A DNA stretch of 20,756 bases from an uncultured Caulobacteraceae bacterium (GCA_903884915.1 CAISGS010000173.1:1-20756); one strand, 5' to 3'. Positions 8,567 to 16,754 are shown, numbered from the stretch's first letter. A program made the numbers and translations. The notes: generated from the letters alone by a model not told the origin.

Positions 8567-9433
8567 TCATACGACCTTTTTGGGACTGTAGGGGTTTGTG
8601 GCGGTGCAGCGACCCATGGCGATGGCTTGGGCCTGAGCCTGCGAGACCTCATCGGTAAAGTTGGGCAGAACATAGAGATCGCGCTTGGCAATGGCATCAA
8701 ACACCATGTCGGACAGGTCTTTTGCAGGCAGGCCATGGTCAACGGCGCGGCGCATAAACTGCTCTAGCGCGTTCAAGTTCGGGTTTTTCAATCGTCCTTG
8801 AAGCTCTGTTTGAAGGCCATCTGGCCCGGTCTTTTCGGGGAACATGATCTGGGACTGGACGACGCCCGGCATGACGATGGTCACGCCGATCGTGTCGATC
8901 TGCTCTGCGCCAAGATCCAGATAGAGGGCTTCGGATAGGGCCACGACGCCGTGCTTGGTCATCGAATAGGAGCTAAAGCCTGGATTGACTGTGATCCCAG
9001 CGCCTGAAGAGGTGTTGATGACGTGGCAGTCATCGCCTTGAGCGATCATGCGCGGCACAAAGGCCTTGATGCCATTGATAACGCTCTTGAGATTGACCCC
9101 AATGACCCAGTCATATTCCTCGACGGAGGTCTCCCAGGTCAGGCCGGAGGCAAAGACACCGGCATTGTTAAAGATCAAATTGACTTTGCCGAACCGGTTT
9201 GTGGCGGCTTGGGCCAGCGCCTCAACCTCTTCGAACTTTGAGACGTCCGTCTTGACCGCCAAGACATCGCCGCCCGCCGCTGTGAGTTCAGCTAGGGCTT
9301 GGGCCAGAGGCTCATCGCGCATGTCTGCGATAACCACCTTGGCGCCGCGCAAGATTGCGCCGTGCGCTAGGGCTAGGCCAATGCCACTGGCTCCGCCGGT
9401 AATAACGGCGACCTTATCGATAAAGCTATCCAT
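8567..9433 (-). CDS. Short-chain dehydrogenase/reductase (classical SDR)
   Basis: Cytoplasmic NAD(P)-dependent alcohol/ketone oxidoreductase, 288 aa. The Rossmann nucleotide motif TGGASGIG is at 12-19, NNAG at 89-92, and the catalytic set at Ser142/143 (NTSSG), Tyr156 and Lys160 (YSMTK), all intact. The Asp in VIADMRD (37-40) at the end of the second strand favours NAD over NADP. The C-terminus is slightly longer than minimal SDRs. The frame remains open to a TTG at 9487, but MDSFIDKVAVITGG is the natural family start; AGAAGG lies upstream, though 11 bases away. It converges with the CehA-like gene, only 39 bp between stops. Substrate unknown. Confidence 0.9.
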   Translation of the reverse strand: MDSFIDKVAVITGGASGIGLALAHGAILRGAKVVIADMRDEPLAQALAELTAAGGDVLAVKTDVSKFEEVEALAQAATNRFGKVNLIFNNAGVFASGLTWETSVEEYDWVIGVNLKSVINGIKAFVPRMIAQGDDCHVINTSSGAGITVNPGFSSYSMTKHGVVALSEALYLDLGAEQIDTIGVTIVMPGVVQSQIMFPEKTGPDGLQTELQGRLKNPNLNALEQFMRRAVDHGLPAKDLSDMVFDAIAKRDLYVLPNFTDEVSQAQAQAIAMGRCTATNPYSPKKVV

Positions 9434-9511
9434 CTGGATCTGGACCTTCTGAAGGCAGTGCATGGCCAAGTTGGCCGCCCTGTTCAATAGGTGAAATAAA
9501 TCATCTGAGAA

Positions 9512-9561
9512 GCAACGCCACGGCTAATTTTCAGCGCTCACCGAGCGTTGCATTAGCGCTG
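9512..9561. repeat. Two interleaved inverted repeats upstream of the SDR gene
   Basis: GCAACGC (9512-9518) is the reverse complement of GCGTTGC (9545-9551), and CAGCGCT (9532-9538) is the reverse complement of AGCGCTG (9555-9561). The pairs overlap in order a-b-a'-b', so they could not both form as simple nested hairpins. The SDR start is about 80 bases away on the minus strand. They could be operator sites or alternative RNA structures, or chance. Confidence 0.4.
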
Positions 9562-9692
9562 GAACCTCTAGGGTTTGTTCCAATAAAAGGGATGGGTGGG
9601 CCCATAAAGCCCGGTTGGCCCCTAAAACGACAGGGGTGATATGGGAAAAGTGATCTGGAAAAAAGTGTCAGCGCCCTTAGGCAAGGCGGATA

Positions 9693-9721
9693 CCCTGCAT
9701 CACCGGGGAAATGATGCAGGG
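9693..9721 (-). terminator. Hairpin after the TonB receptor gene
   Basis: A perfect 10-bp stem, CCCTGCATCA (9693-9702) with TGATGCAGGG (9712-9721), loop 9 bases, starts 10 bases after the receptor stop codon. There is no T run on the minus strand, so it may act as a 3'-end stabiliser or weak terminator rather than a canonical rho-independent one. Confidence 0.6.
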
Positions 9722-9731
9722 CTCCTTTGGC

Positions 9732-11963
9732 CTAGAACTTGGTGGACAATGAGACGTAGAAGCTACGTGGCTTGCCTTCGAACGGATAGCCGAAATAGTA
9801 CTTTGGGCTCGCCGTCGTATATTCACCGCGGTTATAGGCTGACCCGTAGAGTTGGTTGCCAAAGCCGTACCGCTCGGAATATTTCTCGTCCAACAGGTTG
9901 ACGATCCGAAGCTGGAGTTGGTGCTGTCGCTCTGCGCCCATGAAGTAGTTCACAGTGGCGTTGACGACCGTGTAGTTACCGAAGTTCTTACGGATGGAAC
10001 CGCGCCCAGCGACCGGAAGGCCACCGACCGACCATTCTGAGCCTTGCATACGGGGCATCAGAACAAGGTTCAGCTTCTCGTCATCAGACATCCAGGACAT
10101 GGTGCCATTGATGAACCAAGACGGCGTCTCGTTGATCTGCTCGCCCTTGAATATGCCGCTGGTCAAGGACGCGTCCTGGGCTGTGTAGCCAAGGCTCATG
10201 CGCCAGTTACGACCCACATTGACATCCACATCCGCCGTTGCGCCCAAAATGCGGGTCAGAGCGGTATTGTTGAAGAAGGTGTTACGTGCCGCAAATCCGT
10301 TTCCAGCGGGAATGCGGAAGTCTGTCGTGCCTTGAATACGATCGGTAATCTCTGTCTTGAAGCCGCCGAGCTCAACGGAGACAGCCACATCCTTGAACTG
10401 CCGATTGAAACCGATAGCCCCGTTATAGGTCTTGGTTTCCTCAGGCATCAGATTGGGGTTACCCACTGAGGTCGAGGTTTCGTTGTTCAGTTCCGTCGTG
10501 CGTGGCAGGCTGTAGGAGGTGCCGCCGTTGCCGCGGACATAGAGCCCGCCCCACACAGGCTGCTTAAAGCCCAGCTTCCAGATCGTCTTATTGTCCGAAC
10601 CCTGCAAAAAGTCCGTTCTGATCGCGACCGAAATGGCGGTGTCCGGGCTGAAAGGAAGCTTGGGACGAAGGTCAACAAAAAGGCCCGTGGTGGTGTTGGC
10701 TTCGTTGCCGACCGGATATTGGGCGGCCGAGTCATCTTGATATTTGACCGACTGGATGCCGGCGACGAACTCAAGATATTCACCCAAATTGACCGTATTG
10801 CGGACGGTCATGCCCATTTCTTTGAAACCGGCGCGTGGCTGGTTGCTGGTACCAAAGCCGCGGAACGCCCCGTTGGGGAAAACCTTGCCCGAATAGGCAC
10901 CGAAGGGGACAGTCTTGTTGGTCGCGGGGTTCAGGCACCCTGCCGCAACCTTACAGATGTCAGGATAAAGCTCGGTGTTCCAGATCTTCGGGTTGGTGAA
11001 GTAGCCGGTGACCTCGGTCAACAGGGCAGGGGACCAACGCTTTTCGAAAGACGCATCCATGATCGGATAGCGCACGGTGTTGGGCGAGTGAACTTCCCGG
11101 TCTGGGAAGGCGTCTTGGAACCAAGATTCTGTATATTCGGCATTGATCCGAAGCGCCGTATCATTGTCGATCTGCCACAGATATTTCAGACCAATATCGT
11201 TGCGGTTCAGCGGATATTCCTGCACGCCGCCAGCGGCCGCAATATTATCGACAAAGTCTGCTGGGTTGTAGATGCGAGGACCGTCGGTGGCCTGCATGCT
11301 GCCATAGGCCATGATGCTGTGCTTGCCCGCCTCGTCGATTGGGAACGCGTAGTTGCCCCAAACTTCGCGCGACTGGAAGGAGCCGTAGCTGACGCCAAAC
11401 TCACCCTTGCGGGTTCCGTCGGGCTTCTTGCTGACCAGGCTGACGACACCGATGCCGCCGTTGCTTCCGTAAAACAGGCTGTTGCCGCCGCGGAAAACCT
11501 CGACGCGTTCGATCATGTGCGGATCGATCGTCGTGGAACTCCAGATATCTTCGAGGGCAGGGCCGCGATCATAGAGGGGCACGCCGTCGCGAATGACCAA
11601 GGTGTCGCGGTCGCCGCCGCCGTCGAGGCGAATTGTATATTCACCCTCGTCAGGTGAGTAACCGATATTGACGCCCTTGACCAAGAACTGGGCCATTTCT
11701 GCAAAGTTGGCCGCGCCGCTAATGCGGATGTCATCGGCCGTCACGACCTGAACCGCATTGCCGTACTTTACGGCCTCAACGGCCTTAACGCTGGCAAAGA
11801 CCTTCTTTTCAGCGGTGACGATAACCTCTTCGTCACGCGCTGTTTTGGTTGGGGCATCGGCATCTGCTGCACTGATTTCTGCGAGCGCCAAGCTTGGAAT
11901 GGCACAAGAGACCATGAGCAGGGCATAGAGCCGCCGGTGACGTCGCGCTGTGTTGTTACTCAT
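9732..11963 (-). CDS. TonB-dependent receptor of the phosphorus-uptake locus
   Basis: Outer-membrane active importer, 743 aa, complete. The ATG at 11963 is chosen because GAGGG lies four bases upstream and a signal peptide follows directly (hydrophobic LYALLMVSCAIPSLALA, cleavage near residue 28). The frame is open further upstream to 12029, but that part is highly charged. A TonB box EEVIVTAEK (45-53) precedes a plug with RDTLVIRDGVPLYDRG and MIERVEVFRGGNSLFYGSNGG. The protein ends in FYVSLSTKF, the terminal aromatic expected of a barrel. It is transcribed away from the HAD phosphatase gene, with a Pho-box-like repeat and a TGAA-N5-TTCA dyad in front. This context suggests a phosphorus-containing ligand, but the sequence alone does not identify it. 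Confidence 0.93.
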   Translation of the reverse strand: MSNNTARRHRRLYALLMVSCAIPSLALAEISAADADAPTKTARDEEVIVTAEKKVFASVKAVEAVKYGNAVQVVTADDIRISGAANFAEMAQFLVKGVNIGYSPDEGEYTIRLDGGGDRDTLVIRDGVPLYDRGPALEDIWSSTTIDPHMIERVEVFRGGNSLFYGSNGGIGVVSLVSKKPDGTRKGEFGVSYGSFQSREVWGNYAFPIDEAGKHSIMAYGSMQATDGPRIYNPADFVDNIAAAGGVQEYPLNRNDIGLKYLWQIDNDTALRINAEYTESWFQDAFPDREVHSPNTVRYPIMDASFEKRWSPALLTEVTGYFTNPKIWNTELYPDICKVAAGCLNPATNKTVPFGAYSGKVFPNGAFRGFGTSNQPRAGFKEMGMTVRNTVNLGEYLEFVAGIQSVKYQDDSAAQYPVGNEANTTTGLFVDLRPKLPFSPDTAISVAIRTDFLQGSDNKTIWKLGFKQPVWGGLYVRGNGGTSYSLPRTTELNNETSTSVGNPNLMPEETKTYNGAIGFNRQFKDVAVSVELGGFKTEITDRIQGTTDFRIPAGNGFAARNTFFNNTALTRILGATADVDVNVGRNWRMSLGYTAQDASLTSGIFKGEQINETPSWFINGTMSWMSDDEKLNLVLMPRMQGSEWSVGGLPVAGRGSIRKNFGNYTVVNATVNYFMGAERQHQLQLRIVNLLDEKYSERYGFGNQLYGSAYNRGEYTTASPKYYFGYPFEGKPRSFYVSLSTKF

Positions 11964-12085
11964 TTTTCCCTCGTTATGTGATGACTTATGTTCATCATGA
12001 GACCGCGACCTGCGACCGGCAGTCCGCATGAAATCACTGATAGGGGCGAGATAGGCGCAATTGATGACGTGGGATTACAATTACC

Positions 12086-12103
12086 GTGACAATTAAATGA
12101 AGA
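12086..12103 (-). promoter_or_regulatory. Pho-box-like direct repeat before TonB receptor
   Basis: On the minus strand TCTTCAT-TTAA-TTGTCAC has the 7-4-7 layout of a PhoB box (E. coli consensus CTGTCAT-N4-CTGTCAC, 10 of 14 matches). A -10-like TGTAAT (12074-12079) follows six bases later, closer than the usual spacing of about ten. The receptor start is about 120 bases downstream. It overlaps the 12098-12110 dyad by six bases. Confidence 0.5.
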
Positions 12104-12110
12104 TATTTCA
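12098..12110. promoter_or_regulatory. TGAA-N5-TTCA dyad, candidate RpiR operator (site 1)
   Basis: TGAAGATATTTCA, one of three 13-bp sites with the same arms and spacing in this locus. It lies in the divergent region between the TonB receptor and the HAD phosphatase and overlaps the Pho-box-like repeat, so binding could block activation. RpiR-family operators are typically short AT-rich palindromes, which fits; binding is inferred. Confidence 0.45.
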
Positions 12111-12191
12111 ATTTGACGTGACGAATAATTGAATATTTAAGGGCGCCACAGATTGATTTTGAACCGACCTGATTGAGGCTGGAATCCCGTA

Positions 12192-12968
12192 ATGGCTGAG
12201 CCTACTGAACCCTATCTGCAGACCCTGTCGCAGGCTCAGGCCATCCTGCTCGACTGGGACGGGTGCCTTGCCTTTGCCAATCGCCCGCATGCGGCGGCAC
12301 TTGAATTTATTAGGCAATATAATCGGCGGGTTGTGATTGTTTCGAACAACTCGACCCTGCTGCCCGGGGATATTTCTGAGATTCTTGCCCGGTCGGGTGT
12401 CGATCTCGACGAGGGGCGGATATTGCTCGCTGGCGCTGAAGCCCTGCGGCTTGTCTCAAGCGCGAGCCCAGGGCCCACCATGGTCTTGGGGCCACCCCGA
12501 ATGAAGGCCCTTGCCCATCGGTTGGGTATTGAACTGGTCCGAGATCGTGCCGAGGTTATTGTCCTTTTGCGCGACACACATTTTTCCTATTCCAAGCTGG
12601 AGCGCACGGTTAAGGCACTGGTCAGTGGCGCGCGCTTGGTGGTGGCAAATCCGGATCTGTCTCACCCAGGGTCTGAGGGCGAGCCCATACCCGAAACAGG
12701 TGCATTGCTTGCCGCGATCGCGGCCTGTGTCGATCTCTCCGCCATCGATATGACCGTCATTGGCAAGCCGAACCCGCACCTCTTTCTAAGGGCCTGCGAA
12801 ACCCTTGGGGCCCAGCCGGAACGGTCGGTGATGATCGGTGATAATCCGGCGACCGACATTGCCGGCGCCGAGAAGCTGGGCATGGCCTCAATCCTCGTCG
12901 AGCCAGGTTCTGAGGTCTGCCTCAGTGATCTGATTGCCCCCCAAGATGGGCGCTCGCTTGAGCGTTAA
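12192..12968 (+). CDS. HAD-superfamily phosphatase, class IIA (NagD-like)
   Basis: Cytoplasmic Mg-dependent phosphatase; class IIA relatives dephosphorylate nucleotides, glycerol phosphate, phosphoglycolate or sugar phosphates. The 258-aa product has motif I LLDWDGCLA (nucleophile Asp21, acid Asp23), motif II VSNNS (Ser51), the C2-type cap between, motif III Lys192 in IGKPNPHLF, and motif IV MIGDNPATDI (214-223). All catalytic residues are present. The ATG at 12192 has GGA about six bases upstream. It is divergent from the TonB receptor and converges on the RpiR gene, their stop codons overlapping in TTAA (12965-12968). In this context it probably removes phosphate from the compound brought in by the PhnDCE-like importer; it could instead be an unrelated housekeeping phosphatase. 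Confidence 0.9.
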   Translation: MAEPTEPYLQTLSQAQAILLDWDGCLAFANRPHAAALEFIRQYNRRVVIVSNNSTLLPGDISEILARSGVDLDEGRILLAGAEALRLVSSASPGPTMVLGPPRMKALAHRLGIELVRDRAEVIVLLRDTHFSYSKLERTVKALVSGARLVVANPDLSHPGSEGEPIPETGALLAAIAACVDLSAIDMTVIGKPNPHLFLRACETLGAQPERSVMIGDNPATDIAGAEKLGMASILVEPGSEVCLSDLIAPQDGRSLER

Positions 12969-13825
12969 AACCGCTTGATCGACAGGACCTCAAAGGTCTG
13001 CTGCAGGGTCTCGGTCGCGCGATCATAATCGGCAAGGGCAAGAGCGGCGATCAAGGCATCAATGACACAGAGCTGGGCGATCCGGCTGGTCATGGCCTCT
13101 GTACGAAACTTGGTTTCCCGCGCCATCGTAAAGAGCGTCACATCCGCGCTGGCTTGAATGGGCGAGCGCGCGAAATTGGTTATGACAACCGTTTTGGCAC
13201 CCGCTTCTTTGGCCAGTTGCGTGGAGGTTACAGTCTCATGGGTCGCGCCGGAGTGAGAAATGGTCAGGACCGCGACGTCAGGTCCCGTTCGTGAGGCACT
13301 GATGGCTTGGATGTGGCTATCGGTGACAACCTTAACGTCCAGGCCGATCCTGAGCATGCGGTAGTGGGCGTCTTCGGCAATGGGCGCTGAAGAGCCTATC
13401 CCATAAATCTCTATGCGCTTGGCAGACCGCAAAATATCGACCGCGAGCTGAATCTGCTTGGGATCCAAGACCGAGAGGGTATCGCGTAGAGCCTGGATGC
13501 CGGAGTGAAATATTTTGCGGCAGACCAGTTCTGGATCGTCATCCCGCGTGAGATCCTCATGGATGTATTGGACGGGCTGTACGACCTCTTGGGCGAGGCT
13601 GAGCTTGAGCTGTTGAAATCCGGACATGCCGATGGTCTGGCAAAAATTGATGACGCTGCCCTGGCTAACACCAGAGGCTTCGGCCAATTCCGTGACAGAG
13701 AGCTTCACAACCTCAGAAGGTTCCAGAAGGATAAAGTCAGCGATGGCCTGAGCACTGGGCCCAAGGCTCTTATAGCGACTGCGGATCCGCGAAATGACGT
13801 GCTCGATCGGGGCCTGATCGGCCAT
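12965..13825 (-). CDS. RpiR/MurR-family transcriptional regulator with SIS domain
   Basis: DNA-binding regulator whose SIS domain senses phosphorylated sugars or similar phosphoesters. The 286-aa product has the N-terminal HTH_6 domain (SVTELAEASGVSQGSVINFCQTIGM, about 43-67) and a C-terminal SIS domain (about 125-255) with IEIYGIGSSAPIAED (138-152) and TISHSGATHETV (188-199), the loops that bind the phosphate group. The ATG at 13825 fits the family N-terminus, though its ribosome-binding site is weak; a TTG at 13867 is the alternative. It lies 136 bp downstream of phnE on the same strand and is likely the last gene of the phn operon. It probably acts on the TGAA-N5-TTCA sites of this locus. 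Confidence 0.9.
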   Translation of the reverse strand: MADQAPIEHVISRIRSRYKSLGPSAQAIADFILLEPSEVVKLSVTELAEASGVSQGSVINFCQTIGMSGFQQLKLSLAQEVVQPVQYIHEDLTRDDDPELVCRKIFHSGIQALRDTLSVLDPKQIQLAVDILRSAKRIEIYGIGSSAPIAEDAHYRMLRIGLDVKVVTDSHIQAISASRTGPDVAVLTISHSGATHETVTSTQLAKEAGAKTVVITNFARSPIQASADVTLFTMARETKFRTEAMTSRIAQLCVIDALIAALALADYDRATETLQQTFEVLSIKRF

Positions 13826-13961
13826 TCGGGGACGGTATCTTGTCTTCTTGTCGACCGGATTATCCAAGGTTCAGGTCCGTATCTGGAATTGGGTTTGAGT
13901 CGCAAAAAGCTATCTCAGTCTCATCGATAGACCCGTTTGAAACAAGAACTCGCTCGAGGAT

Positions 13962-14979
13962 TTAAAAAAGTCGTCGCCTCAGTCTAGCGGACAGTTGGTC
14001 GATCACAAACACGGTACAAAAAATGCCGACGAGGATCGTTGCGACATGGTGGTAATTGTACATGTCGAACCGCCCCTTCAGCTCTTGGCCAATTCCGCCC
14101 GCCCCAACCAGTCCAATCACCGTGGCCATGCGAAAATTTCGGTCAAGAACATAGAGGGTGTACGCAATATATTGCGGCATGACTTGGGGAAGGATCGCGA
14201 ACCGAAGGACCTTAATTCGATTAGCGCCGACGGCTGTCAGCGCCTCTTGGGGTTTAGTATCGGCATTTTCAATATCTTCTGCGTAGAATTTCCCCAAAAA
14301 GCCTGCTGCATGCAGGGCTAAGGCCAAAACCCCTGCGATGGGGCCAAACCCGTAAGCTAGGACAAGAAAGAGCGCGCTTACCAACTCGGGGATGGCGCGC
14401 AGGAAGCTGACGATGCTTCTGGCGAGGGTATAGGCCAGTCGGTTCGGGGCCATATTCGAGGCGGAGAAAAAGGCTAGCGGCAGACTGATCAGGATCGCGA
14501 TGACCGTGCCCCACAGCGCAATCTCTAGGGTCTCGACCAGCTTGACCGCGACATGGCCCAAATAGCCCAAGGGCTCGACGAGATATTCGGCGGTCTCTGA
14601 GACTGAGTCCATTTGCAGGGGTTTCAGGATTGAGCGACTGGGTCTGTTTTGAGCGCGTCTCGATATGGGAAAGCCAGGGCAGGCGAGCGCGATCAAAACT
14701 CTCAATCCGGCCAATTTCCGTCGTCTCAGAAATCTGTAATGGCCATAGTGAAGAACCGATCTTAGCGAGGCCATCGGCCACTTGCGATTGGCCTTGACCG
14801 GTTGCGGTCACCCTAACCGCTGACGCCGTCAGTTGGACCATCCGGCCCATCTCAACATTGCGCCCCGTTATCAGCAGGATGGCAATGATGACGCAAAATA
14901 GGCCTATGCCCTTAGGGCTTAGGGTCTTTGGATAGGTCCATTGGGCTTGCTGGGCGAGGCCTATAGGGGGCGGGGTCAC
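13962..14979 (-). pseudogene. phnE: PhnE-like ABC permease, apparent frameshift
   Basis: Inner-membrane permease of a phosphonate/phosphate-type ABC importer. The coding information is split over two frames. Codons from GTG 14979 read TYPKTLSPKGIGLFCVIIAILL and on to TQSLNPET; the second frame, from about 14617, reads LQMDSVSETAEYLVEPLGYLG, then the permease core with several membrane segments and the EAA loop (EALTAVGANRIKVLRFAILPQ). Removing one base from the CCCC run (GGGG at 14618-14621 on the plus strand) joins them as LNPETLQMDSV, giving a 338-aa protein of normal long-PhnE form. The start is supported by AGGAG six bases upstream and GTGA overlap with the phnC stop. An internal ATG at 14612 could yield a 216-aa core. 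It may be a true mutation, a sequencing error or, less likely, programmed frameshifting. Confidence 0.83.
14618..14621 (-). other. Frameshift site in phnE (C4 run)
   Basis: Minus strand reads GAAACCCCTGCAAATG. With four C the upstream frame continues into ...PANGLSLRD and loses the permease signature; with three C it gives E-T-L-Q-M-D and the permease continues. This is a one-base length change in a homopolymer, the commonest type of both sequencing error and slippage mutation. Confidence 0.8.
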
Positions 14980-15737
14980 GCGCAGGGCTCCTGGTCATAG
15001 ATGTCCGAAAAGTCGCCATCACTCAAGTTTTCGACAGGCGCATCAAAGATCAAAACACCGCGTTGAAGACCAACAATCTGGTCGGCGTGTTCACGCGCTA
15101 ACGCGACCTGATGCAGGCTGCAAAGAACCGTAACGCCTCGCAGCCGTGCGGCTTGACGCAAGAGTTCCATAATTTCCTGACTAATTCTGGGGTCCAAGCT
15201 GGCGACCGGTTCATCGGCGACAATGATCTGAGGATCCAACATCAGGGCGCGCGCTATGCCCACACGTTGACGCTGACCCCCCGATAGGTCTCCGGCCCGG
15301 CGCTGGAGATGTTCTGGAGACAATCCGACAGACTGTAAAAGCTCGCAGGCCTTGGTTTTGAAATGGTCTGGATAGAGACCGAGCAGGGCCCGCCAAGTCG
15401 GTATCTCGGCCAGAGCGCCGCCCATCATATTTTCTGCGACACTGGCGCGGTCCACCAATCCAAACTGTTGATGGATCATGCTGACCTTTCGCCTGATGTC
15501 GGGCAAAACCTTGTCCGTTACGGCCTGTCTGTCGATTAAAACCTCGCCGCTGGACGGCGTCGCCAAACCGTTGACGCAGCGCAGAAGGGTTGATTTGCCG
15601 CTGCCGGATGGACCGAGCAGAACGCAAAAGGCTCCCCGTGCAACATCAAAACTGACACCCTTCAACGCTTGGGTTCCGTCAGGAAACGTCTTGCTAACTG
15701 CTCTAAAGGCGACGTGGATGGGTTGTAAGGGGCTCAA
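14976..15737 (-). CDS. phnC: PhnC-like ABC transporter ATP-binding protein
   Basis: Cytoplasmic ATPase that powers uptake through the PhnE-type permease; 253 aa. Walker A is GPSGSGKST (42-50), the Q-loop QQF at 90-92, the signature LSGGQRQRVGIARA (151-164), Walker B IIVADE (171-176), D-loop SLDP (180-183) and the switch His209 in CSLHQV. ENMMGGALAEIPTW (102-115) is characteristic of the PhnC branch, where similar sequences precede the helical domain. It starts with TTG (15737), overlapping the phnD stop as TTGA, and ends overlapping the phnE start as GTGA; both joints are non-ATG, suggesting tight translational coupling. The TTG is part of a small palindrome (see 15736-15751). All ATPase motifs are intact even though phnE appears broken. 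Confidence 0.93.
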   Translation of the reverse strand: MSPLQPIHVAFRAVSKTFPDGTQALKGVSFDVARGAFCVLLGPSGSGKSTLLRCVNGLATPSSGEVLIDRQAVTDKVLPDIRRKVSMIHQQFGLVDRASVAENMMGGALAEIPTWRALLGLYPDHFKTKACELLQSVGLSPEHLQRRAGDLSGGQRQRVGIARALMLDPQIIVADEPVASLDPRISQEIMELLRQAARLRGVTVLCSLHQVALAREHADQIVGLQRGVLIFDAPVENLSDGDFSDIYDQEPCA

Positions 15738-16657
15738 GGCTTTGAAGCCTTTTTGAGAATTTCGCCCTTCAGGCCATCATCGATCTGGGCCATCAGCTGT
15801 GCGGCGACGGCATATTTCTTCTCCGGAAAGGCCGTATCATATCCATCGACCTTCTTGCCTCCATAGCCTCGGATCATGTCTGGCGAGACGCCCGGCGCGC
15901 GGGTCACATTGGCAAAGGCGGCCTTTAGTTTGAGCTTCATGGCGCTGGGCAAGCGATTGCTCATCCCCAAGGGCGGGTTGGGGATAGGAATGCTCCTGGC
16001 AACAACCCGATACTGACTGGACGCTATCGTGCCCTGATTGACGGCCTTTTCGTAAGAATCGAAGGACAGGCCTGCCGCGTCCACCTGTCCTTGTGTCAGG
16101 GCAGCAAGGCTGTTGGCATGACTGCCGGTCATTCTGATCGCGGCAAGATCGCGAATGGGGTCCAGTTTGGCCTGCAGGATCATCGCCATCGGAAAGACGA
16201 ACGAGGACCCTGAATTGATGTCGCCAAAGGCGACCCTTTTACCCTTGAGGTCTTTGATGGTCTTGATGGACGAGGACGCCTTGACGAAAATACCCGCAAA
16301 ATAGCTGGACGAGCCCTTTTCAACCGCAACGGCGAGAAGGTCTGCGCAACCGCGCTGATGTGCCTGTACGTAAGAAACAGGCCCAAAAAATGCGATATCG
16401 GCTGAGCCATTACACATGGCCTCGACGACGGAGTTGTAGGACTGCCCAACGCGGAGTTTGAACTGCAGGCCCGTTGTCTTGGTGACCGCATTAAAAACGG
16501 GCAGGAAGTCCGCCTTGGTTCCATCTTCTGTGCCGCCATCGGCCGGGATCAGGATCACCGTTAGGGGACGCTCTACAGACCCGATGGCTGAAGGTGCCGC
16601 AAGGGCGTGGGTAGGAGCCAATCCTATTGCAGCGATGATTGCGATACGGCGCATCAT
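15734..16657 (-). CDS. phnD: PhnD-like periplasmic substrate-binding protein
   Basis: Periplasmic receptor of the importer, phosphate/phosphite/phosphonate-binding family; 307 aa. The signal peptide MMRRIAIIAAIGLAPTHALA covers residues 1-20. The first lobe has LTVILIPADGGTEDG (32-46); GSADIAFFGPVSYVQAH (84-100) is the hallmark loop of PhnD proteins, and GKRVAFGDINSGSSFVFP marks the hinge and anion-binding serines. AAAGG-like AAAGGG lies eight bases before the ATG at 16657; a second ATG follows at once (16654). The frame extends upstream to 16717 but lacks sense as a secreted N-terminus. It is the first gene of phnDCE-rpiR. Whether it prefers phosphonates, phosphate or phosphate esters cannot be told from these motifs. 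Confidence 0.9.
   Translation of the reverse strand: MMRRIAIIAAIGLAPTHALAAPSAIGSVERPLTVILIPADGGTEDGTKADFLPVFNAVTKTTGLQFKLRVGQSYNSVVEAMCNGSADIAFFGPVSYVQAHQRGCADLLAVAVEKGSSSYFAGIFVKASSSIKTIKDLKGKRVAFGDINSGSSFVFPMAMILQAKLDPIRDLAAIRMTGSHANSLAALTQGQVDAAGLSFDSYEKAVNQGTIASSQYRVVARSIPIPNPPLGMSNRLPSAMKLKLKAAFANVTRAPGVSPDMIRGYGGKKVDGYDTAFPEKKYAVAAQLMAQIDDGLKGEILKKASKP
15736..15751 (-). repeat. Palindrome at the phnD-phnC junction
   Basis: AAGGCTT-TG-AAGCCTT (7-bp arms, 2-base centre; about 6 bp with a 4-base loop in RNA). In the minus-strand mRNA one arm holds the AAGG that could serve as the phnC ribosome-binding site and the other arm ends at the TTG start, so the structure could hide the phnC start until ribosomes finishing phnD open it. 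Confidence 0.45.
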
Positions 16658-16754
16658 GTCCCTAACCCTTTGTTTTTCGTGACCTGAGGTCCTCCCGATA
16701 GACGCTAACCGTGTCAAACATGTGATGATATTCAGAAAATTGTCATTATTTAGA

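Larger units (their letters stand above)
9434..9731. other. Intergenic region between SDR start and TonB receptor stop
   Basis: About 300 bases with no convincing gene. It must contain the SDR promoter (minus strand), for which no clear -35/-10 pair was found. It holds two interleaved 7-bp inverted repeats (9512-9561) and the hairpin at 9693-9721 behind the TonB receptor gene. The remainder, rich in G runs (about 9590-9650), shows nothing recognisable. Confidence 0.5.

Noticed and set aside
10719..11657. 312-codon plus-strand reading frame
   Set aside because: It lies wholly antisense to the clear TonB receptor gene, shows no family motif, and is explained by the codon bias of the real gene.
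14269..14979. A separate 236-aa protein
   Set aside because: Only its first part resembles a permease N-terminus; after the C4 run it reads the permease gene out of frame, so it is the frameshifted front of phnE rather than its own gene.
16735..16752. TTGTCAT followed by TATT as a further Pho box before phnD
   Set aside because: The second half-site (TAGATGA) does not match, and the half-site points away from phnD.
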